Assembly: GCA_024278175.1 (NCBI GenBank)
Contig: JAJRTS010000102.1
Span: forward strand, 1 to 57,257
Length of the DNA stretch: 57,257 bases
From: Gemmatimonadales bacterium
GTDB taxonomy: Bacteria; Gemmatimonadota; Glassbacteria; GWA2-58-10
Direction: 5' to 3'
Made by a program: the position numbers and the translations under genes. Shown one piece after another: positions 53,993-57,257 of this stretch. The stretch's first letter is position 1. Each line of letters opens with the position of its first letter. The notes below the pieces were generated by a model. That model did not search any database. It was not told the DNA's origin and saw only the letters and a list, made by a program, of their open reading frames with translations.

Positions 53993-54295
53993 CTACCACT
54001 TGAGGTTTCTGAGATCGTCGATATTGACCGTGCCGCGGCGGCGGAAAACCGCCACGATTATCGCCAGACCCACGGCCACCTCGGCCGCGGCCAGCGCCAT
54101 CACAAACATCGCCACCACCTGCGGGTCCATGCTGGCGTTGTGGCGCGCGAACGCCAGCATGGCCAGGTTGGCCGCGTTGAGCATCAGCTCCACGCTCATG
54201 AACATGATCAGCACGTTGCGGCGGGTGATAAAGCCGCAGACACCGATCACGAACAGAACCGCACTGAGTGTGAGCAGGCTTTGCAGGGCGATCAC
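53993..54295 (-). CDS. nuoK: NADH-quinone oxidoreductase subunit K
   Basis: 100 residues, three helices, the usual size. The two conserved membrane glutamates are in [15 protein letters not shown] (near residue 36) and [13 protein letters not shown] (near residue 70), both needed for proton movement. It overlaps nuoJ by four bases and precedes nuoL by 14 bases. Confidence 0.95.
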   Translation of the reverse strand: MIALQSLLTLSAVLFVIGVCGFITRRNVLIMFMSVELMLNAANLAMLAFARHNASMDPQVVAMFVMALAAAEVAVGLAIIVAVFRRRGTVNIDDLRNLKW

Positions 54296-54798
54296 GACTG
54301 TTCCTTTCCGGCCAGGACAAGCGCTCCGACAATTGCCACCAGCAGCAGCACCGCCATCAGCTCCAGCGGATAGATATACTGGCTGTACAGCAGCTTGCCC
54401 ACGGCGGCGGCCTCGCCGAAACCAGCGGCGGCCCGGGGCGGCAGGCCGGTCATCGCACCGGCACCCTTGATTGCGGAGTAGAACTGTCTCAATATTAGCA
54501 GGGCTGCTATGAGCCCGACAAATTTAAGGCCCAGATTGCGCAACTGGCCAACCATGCCGGTCTTAAGATTGAGCATCATGATTACGAACACGAACAGCAT
54601 CAGGATAGCCCCGGCGTATACAATCACCTGAACCGCGGCCAGGAAGAACGCGCTGAGGATTACGTAAATCACCGCCAGGCTGAACATACAGCTTATCAGC
54701 CAGACCACGCTGACCACCGGGTTCTTGCGTGTAACGGCCAGGAAGGCGCTAACAATGCTCAGTGCGGCGAAAAAGTAGAAAAAGATTTGTTCGGCCAC
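54292..54798 (-). CDS. nuoJ: NADH-quinone oxidoreductase subunit J
   Basis: About 168 residues with five helices, including [18 protein letters not shown], the family's pi-bulge helix TM3. I choose the GTG at 54798 because the product then begins [13 protein letters not shown], as NuoJ usually does, with GAGGA nine bases upstream; a TTG at 54831 is also open. It is the first gene of nuoJKLMN. The peripheral and other membrane subunits (nuoA-I) are not in this window, so complex I genes here are split over at least two loci. Confidence 0.9.
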   Translation of the reverse strand: MAEQIFFYFFAALSIVSAFLAVTRKNPVVSVVWLISCMFSLAVIYVILSAFFLAAVQVIVYAGAILMLFVFVIMMLNLKTGMVGQLRNLGLKFVGLIAALLILRQFYSAIKGAGAMTGLPPRAAAGFGEAAAVGKLLYSQYIYPLELMAVLLLVAIVGALVLAGKEQS

Positions 54799-54912
54799 TT
54801 GATGCAGTCCTCGATGGGCGGGGGCAGACAATCCTCGGCCTCTGGAATTCCCGGAAACCGCTCATTATTTTGGATACTCAAGCCCTGTCAGGGTAGGTAA
54901 AACAGTTTTGAA

Positions 54913-54941
54913 ATCTTAACATCTTTAGGCTAAATTGTCAA
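54913..54941 (-). promoter_or_regulatory. Sigma70-type promoter of nuoJKLMN
   Basis: On the minus strand a perfect TTGACA (54936-54941) is followed after 17 bases by TAAGAT (54913-54918). It would start transcription near 54906, giving a leader of about 108 bases before nuoJ. Its -35 box adjoins repeat copy C. Confidence 0.6.
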
Positions 54942-54954
54942 ACTATTAAACTGG

Positions 54955-55006
54955 CGGTTCCCCGTTATGGCCGGTCGAAAGCCGGCATCAGCAATATAAC
55001 AGCCTG
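54955..55006 (+). repeat. Dispersed repeat copy C (core only)
   Basis: CGGTTCCCCGTTA, then GCCGG-(7-base loop TCGAAAG)-CCGGC, then AGCAATATAACAGCCTG, aligned with the cores of copies A and B. Only the core is kept; the outer arms are not recognisable. In this copy the 5-bp stem is fully paired. It lies in the divergent spacer between nuoJ and the GT2 gene. Confidence 0.6.
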
Positions 55007-55125
55007 GGAACAACATAAAATAACGGCGATGTCAACAGGGACACCCGTGCCCTGGCCTTGGACGGCCAACCTGGCCAATCAAGAAAAGTGTTTCATCTGG
55101 ATAAAATTTTCCGGCGAGTCGGGCA

Positions 55126-55902
55126 TTGAAAAAACTTTCGGTAGTGATGATTACGCTCAACGCGGAGCGTACGCTAAAGCGCAGCCTGGTTTCGGCGCAG
55201 AGCCTGGCCGGGGAGATTGTCGTGGTTGACAGCGGCAGCTCCGACCGCACGCGGGAGATAGCCACAGGTTGCGGGGCCAGGGTAATCGAGCATCCGTGGC
55301 AGGGCTACGGGGCGCAGAAGAATTTCGCGATCGGGCAGGCATCGGGCGAGTGGGTGCTGAGCCTGGACGCCGACGAGCTGGTGAGCGAAAGGCTGGCCCG
55401 CTCGATAGCCGCGCTGCCCGAGGAGCCCTCCTGCGACGGCTACCGTCTGCCGCGGCTGAACCACTATTTCGGCCGGCCGCTGCGCCACGGCGGCCAGTAC
55501 CCGGACTTTCAGTTGCGCCTGTTCCGCAAAAGCCGGGGGCGGTTCGATACGCGGCCCGTGCACGAGTCGCTCAGGCTGGAAGGCAAGCCGGGACGGCTCG
55601 AGGGCGATCTGCTCCACTATACCTATGACACAATCGAGGAATATCTGCAAAAATTCCTCGTCTACACCGAGTTGGAAGCAACCCGCCTGCTGGAAACGGG
55701 CGAGCGGCCCACGGTCCTGCGCGCGGGGCGCAAGATAATTTGCGCCCCGGCGCTCAAATTCACCCGTCGCTATCTGTTCAAGCTGGGCTTGCTCGATGGG
55801 GTCCCCGGGCTGATCGCCGCCGCGTTCGGCTCGTTTACGATGAGTGTATCCTATGCCAGGTTCTGGGAAAAATATCGGGCGCGTGCTGCTGGTCCGCAAT
55901 GA
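55126..55902 (+). CDS. Family 2 glycosyltransferase, LPS core type
   Basis: A 258-residue GT-A enzyme similar to the WaaE/KdtX beta-1,4-glucosyltransferase group. LSVVMITLNAERTL opens the fold, VVVDSGSSDRT binds the nucleotide, and the DxD motif is in LSLDADELV. HYFGRPLRHGGQYPDFQLRLF and VHESLRLEG are typical of this group. The likely start is TTG, with no strong ribosome-binding site. It overlaps the GT9 gene that follows, so they act in one pathway, probably outer-core assembly. Confidence 0.87.
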   Translation: MKKLSVVMITLNAERTLKRSLVSAQSLAGEIVVVDSGSSDRTREIATGCGARVIEHPWQGYGAQKNFAIGQASGEWVLSLDADELVSERLARSIAALPEEPSCDGYRLPRLNHYFGRPLRHGGQYPDFQLRLFRKSRGRFDTRPVHESLRLEGKPGRLEGDLLHYTYDTIEEYLQKFLVYTELEATRLLETGERPTVLRAGRKIICAPALKFTRRYLFKLGLLDGVPGLIAAAFGSFTMSVSYARFWEKYRARAAGPQ

Positions 55903-56914
55903 CCGCCTGGGCGACCTAGTGCTGACCACTCCCGCGTTTCGCGTGTTGCGGGAGGCGTTGCCGGAGGCCCGGATCGACTTGCTGTGCAGCGCCTACGCCG
56001 AGCCGCTGGTGCGGTGCAACCCTTGCCTGGACGAGGTTATCACCGACCGCGGGGCCCACGACCGGAGTGATTTCCACCAGCTTACGGCGGAAATCCGTGG
56101 CCGGGGCTACGACGCCGCGGTGGTGTTCGTCCACAGCCGCAAAAACGCGATGCTGGTGCGTGGGGCCGGGATTCCACTACGGGTGGGGCCGTGGGTCAAA
56201 CTTTACGCCCCGTTGTTTTTCAACCGCGCGGTCCGCCAGAGGCGCAGCCGGGCGCTGAAAAACGAGGCCGCCTATAATATTGACCTGCTGGCCAAACTGG
56301 GAATCGAGGTTCCGGCTCCGGAAAAAATCCAGCCCCCGGAGGTTATTGCCGATACGCTGGCCGTGGAACGAGCGGCTGGCTTGATTGCCCAGGCATTTGC
56401 CGATCCCGCGAAAAAACTTGCTGTTGTGCATCCGGGGATGGGCGGCAGCGCGCTCAACTGGCCGCTGGAGCGCTGGCGGGAGTTGGTGGCTGCTCTGGCG
56501 CGCACGGGCCGGGTGAACGTGGCGGTAACCGGTTCCGCCTCCGAACGGGAGTTGGTGGACCATGTGGCCGAGGCAGCCGCCGGGGCCGGCAGCGTGCGAA
56601 AAATATGCGGGCTGGGGCTGGCAGAATATCTCGGCCTGCTGAGTCTGGCCACGGCGGTTGTGGCTCCCAGCACCGGGCCGGTGCACCTGGCCGCGGCGCT
56701 GGGCGTACCCAGAGTGGCCGGGGTTTACAGCCCGGTGCCCGCTCATCACCCCCGGCGCTGGGGACCGCTGGGCACGGGCGAAATCCGCACGTTCCTGCCG
56801 GAAGTGGATTGCCCGGCGCGGCTGGAGTGTTTGGGGAAGAAATGCCCGGAGTTTGAGTGCATGGGGGGGATAGAGGCCGAAGAAGTGGCGAAGTGGGTTG
56901 CGGGACGAATTTGA
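55853..56914 (+). CDS. Glycosyltransferase family 9 (heptosyltransferase-like)
   Basis: About 353 residues. RVLLVRNDRLGDLVLTTPAFRVL is the GT9 acceptor motif; VVHPGMGGSALNWPLERW, VAVTGSASE and VAPSTGPVHLAAALG form the donor half. The C-terminus has cysteines (CPARLECLGKKC) but not the same pattern as the GT9 pair near porX, so it is a more distant paralogue. ATGs at 55844 and 55853 are both possible; the gene overlaps the GT2 by about 50 bases. Confidence 0.87.
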   Translation: MPGSGKNIGRVLLVRNDRLGDLVLTTPAFRVLREALPEARIDLLCSAYAEPLVRCNPCLDEVITDRGAHDRSDFHQLTAEIRGRGYDAAVVFVHSRKNAMLVRGAGIPLRVGPWVKLYAPLFFNRAVRQRRSRALKNEAAYNIDLLAKLGIEVPAPEKIQPPEVIADTLAVERAAGLIAQAFADPAKKLAVVHPGMGGSALNWPLERWRELVAALARTGRVNVAVTGSASERELVDHVAEAAAGAGSVRKICGLGLAEYLGLLSLATAVVAPSTGPVHLAAALGVPRVAGVYSPVPAHHPRRWGPLGTGEIRTFLPEVDCPARLECLGKKCPEFECMGGIEAEEVAKWVAGRI

Positions 56915-56946
56915 CAGATTAAACCCGCATGCTTTGACGTAACCGC

Positions 56947-56980
56947 AAAACAGCCCCGCTCTCTCAAACGGAGCTGTTTT
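56947..56980 (+). terminator. Rho-independent terminator after the GT9 gene
   Basis: AAAACAGC-CCCG (56947-56958) pairs with CGG-A-GCTGTTTT (56969-56980) around a CTCTCTCAAA loop. The 3' arm ends in TTTT on the plus strand. It lies about 30 bases after the stop and should end the GT2-GT9 transcript. Confidence 0.6.
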
Positions 56981-57007
56981 ACATTTAGAGCGATTCTCGA
57001 AAGAAAG

Positions 57008-57022
57008 GTTCGCCCCTACGAC
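57008..57022. repeat. GGTTCGCCCCTACG interspersed repeat
   Basis: Fourth copy of the short word also at 11695, 22719 and 45317. It lies in a gene-free stretch (56915-57243) between the terminator and the leader described next. Bases 57023-57150 show no other feature. Confidence 0.5.
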
Positions 57023-57156
57023 TTTCTACGAACAACGGAAGTTTTTCCGTACTATTCCCAGGACTATTCTCAGGATTTTCTTTCCTTTGCAAAAAGACAA
57101 AACTTTCGAGAAACACTCAGCGTTGTTAGAATGCATAAGTGTTTTAAAAAAGCGGA

Positions 57157-57240
57157 AGCCTCCGGTGATACTGATAGCTTGTAAGATCAAGCGGTCGGAC
57201 CGGCACACAGCCGTCCGGAATCAACCATCACCAGGAGGCT
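57157..57240 (+). promoter_or_regulatory. Structured leader that pairs the ribosome-binding site
   Basis: AGCCTCC-GGTGAT (57157-57169) is complementary to ATCACC-A-GGAGGCT (57227-57240), a 13-bp closing stem with one bulged A. Inside are two hairpins: GCTTG/CAAGC (57177-57181, 57188-57192) and CGGAC-C-GGC with GCC-GTCCG (57196-57204, 57210-57217, loop ACACA). Together they form a three-way junction. The 3' strand of the closing stem is GGAGG (57234-57238), the Shine-Dalgarno sequence of the ATG at 57244, so the fold should block translation until it opens. No known riboswitch consensus is recognised. Confidence 0.6.
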
Positions 57241-57243
57241 CCC

Positions 57244-57257
57244 ATGGATACAATCTA
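57244..57257 (+). CDS. Start of a gene cut by the window edge
   Basis: Only ATG and the next three codons (M-D-T-I) plus two bases are present. The call rests on GGAGG five bases upstream and the structured leader in front. Product unknown. Confidence 0.5.

Overview
The window reads as chromosomal DNA (GC-rich by eye, with two AT-rich insertions) from an uncultured Gram-negative bacterium of the FCB (Fibrobacteres-Chlorobi-Bacteroidetes) superphylum or a neighbouring candidate phylum. The pointers are a full-length SprA (type IX secretion outer-membrane translocon), a PorX-type response regulator with a PglZ domain, a type I dockerin protein, LPS-core glycosyltransferases, LptF/LptG and an Mla lipid-transport set. 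No rRNA, tRNA, CRISPR array, prophage or integrase was seen. I do not assign a genus or phylum.

Layout. 0.1-0.7 kb: small secreted dockerin protein with its own sigma70 promoter. 0.8-8.3 kb: a MITE-like element, then ruvX, mltG, pgi, hisI, tyrA, aroA and aroE, all on the plus strand and partly overlapping. 8.4-11.6 kb: FKBP isomerase, Cupin_5 protein and a secreted SGNH hydrolase on the minus strand. 11.6-12.1 kb: repeat-filled spacer. 12.1-16.0 kb: porX flanked by two family-9 glycosyltransferases. 16.0-17.8 kb: AT-rich island with one AlbA_2/Schlafen-type gene. 18.0-23.4 kb: Asp-rich lipoprotein, alpha/beta hydrolase, manA, engB. 23.4-28.6 kb: lon and mlaE-mlaF-mlaD. 28.65-30.86 kb: a complete partner-switching transcription unit with a promoter, a SpoIIE-type phosphatase split by an in-frame amber codon, an anti-sigma kinase, a STAS antagonist and a terminator. 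30.9-39.2 kb: NtrC-type regulator, ComEA-like protein and sprA. 39.4-44.6 kb: promoter, lptF, lptG, glgX. 44.6-47.8 kb: DUF4097-like lipoprotein, Tat-exported nitrilase, DUF1232 membrane protein, zinc-ribbon membrane protein and a second lipoprotein. 48.0-54.9 kb: nuoJKLMN on the minus strand, interrupted between nuoL and nuoM by an AT-rich cassette. 55.1-56.9 kb: LPS-core GT2 and GT9. The right edge holds a terminator and a structured leader in front of a gene that starts at the last bases.

How the genes work together. Much of the window builds or controls the envelope: MltG (peptidoglycan), LptFG (LPS export), Mla (phospholipid transport), three heptosyltransferase-like GT9s and a GT2 (LPS core), and SprA plus PorX (type IX secretion and its control). 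The rest is central metabolism (pgi, manA, glgX, shikimate/tyrosine and histidine steps) and the proton-pumping arm of complex I.

Most interesting unexplained items: (1) a three-copy dispersed repeat whose core keeps a 5-bp stem with a 7-nt loop by compensating changes; (2) an 84-nt leader at the right edge whose 13-bp closing stem buries the Shine-Dalgarno sequence; (3) an in-frame TAG in an otherwise intact phosphatase gene; (4) a small AT-rich three-gene cassette, bracketed by oppositely oriented heptamer arrays, inserted cleanly in the nuo operon.
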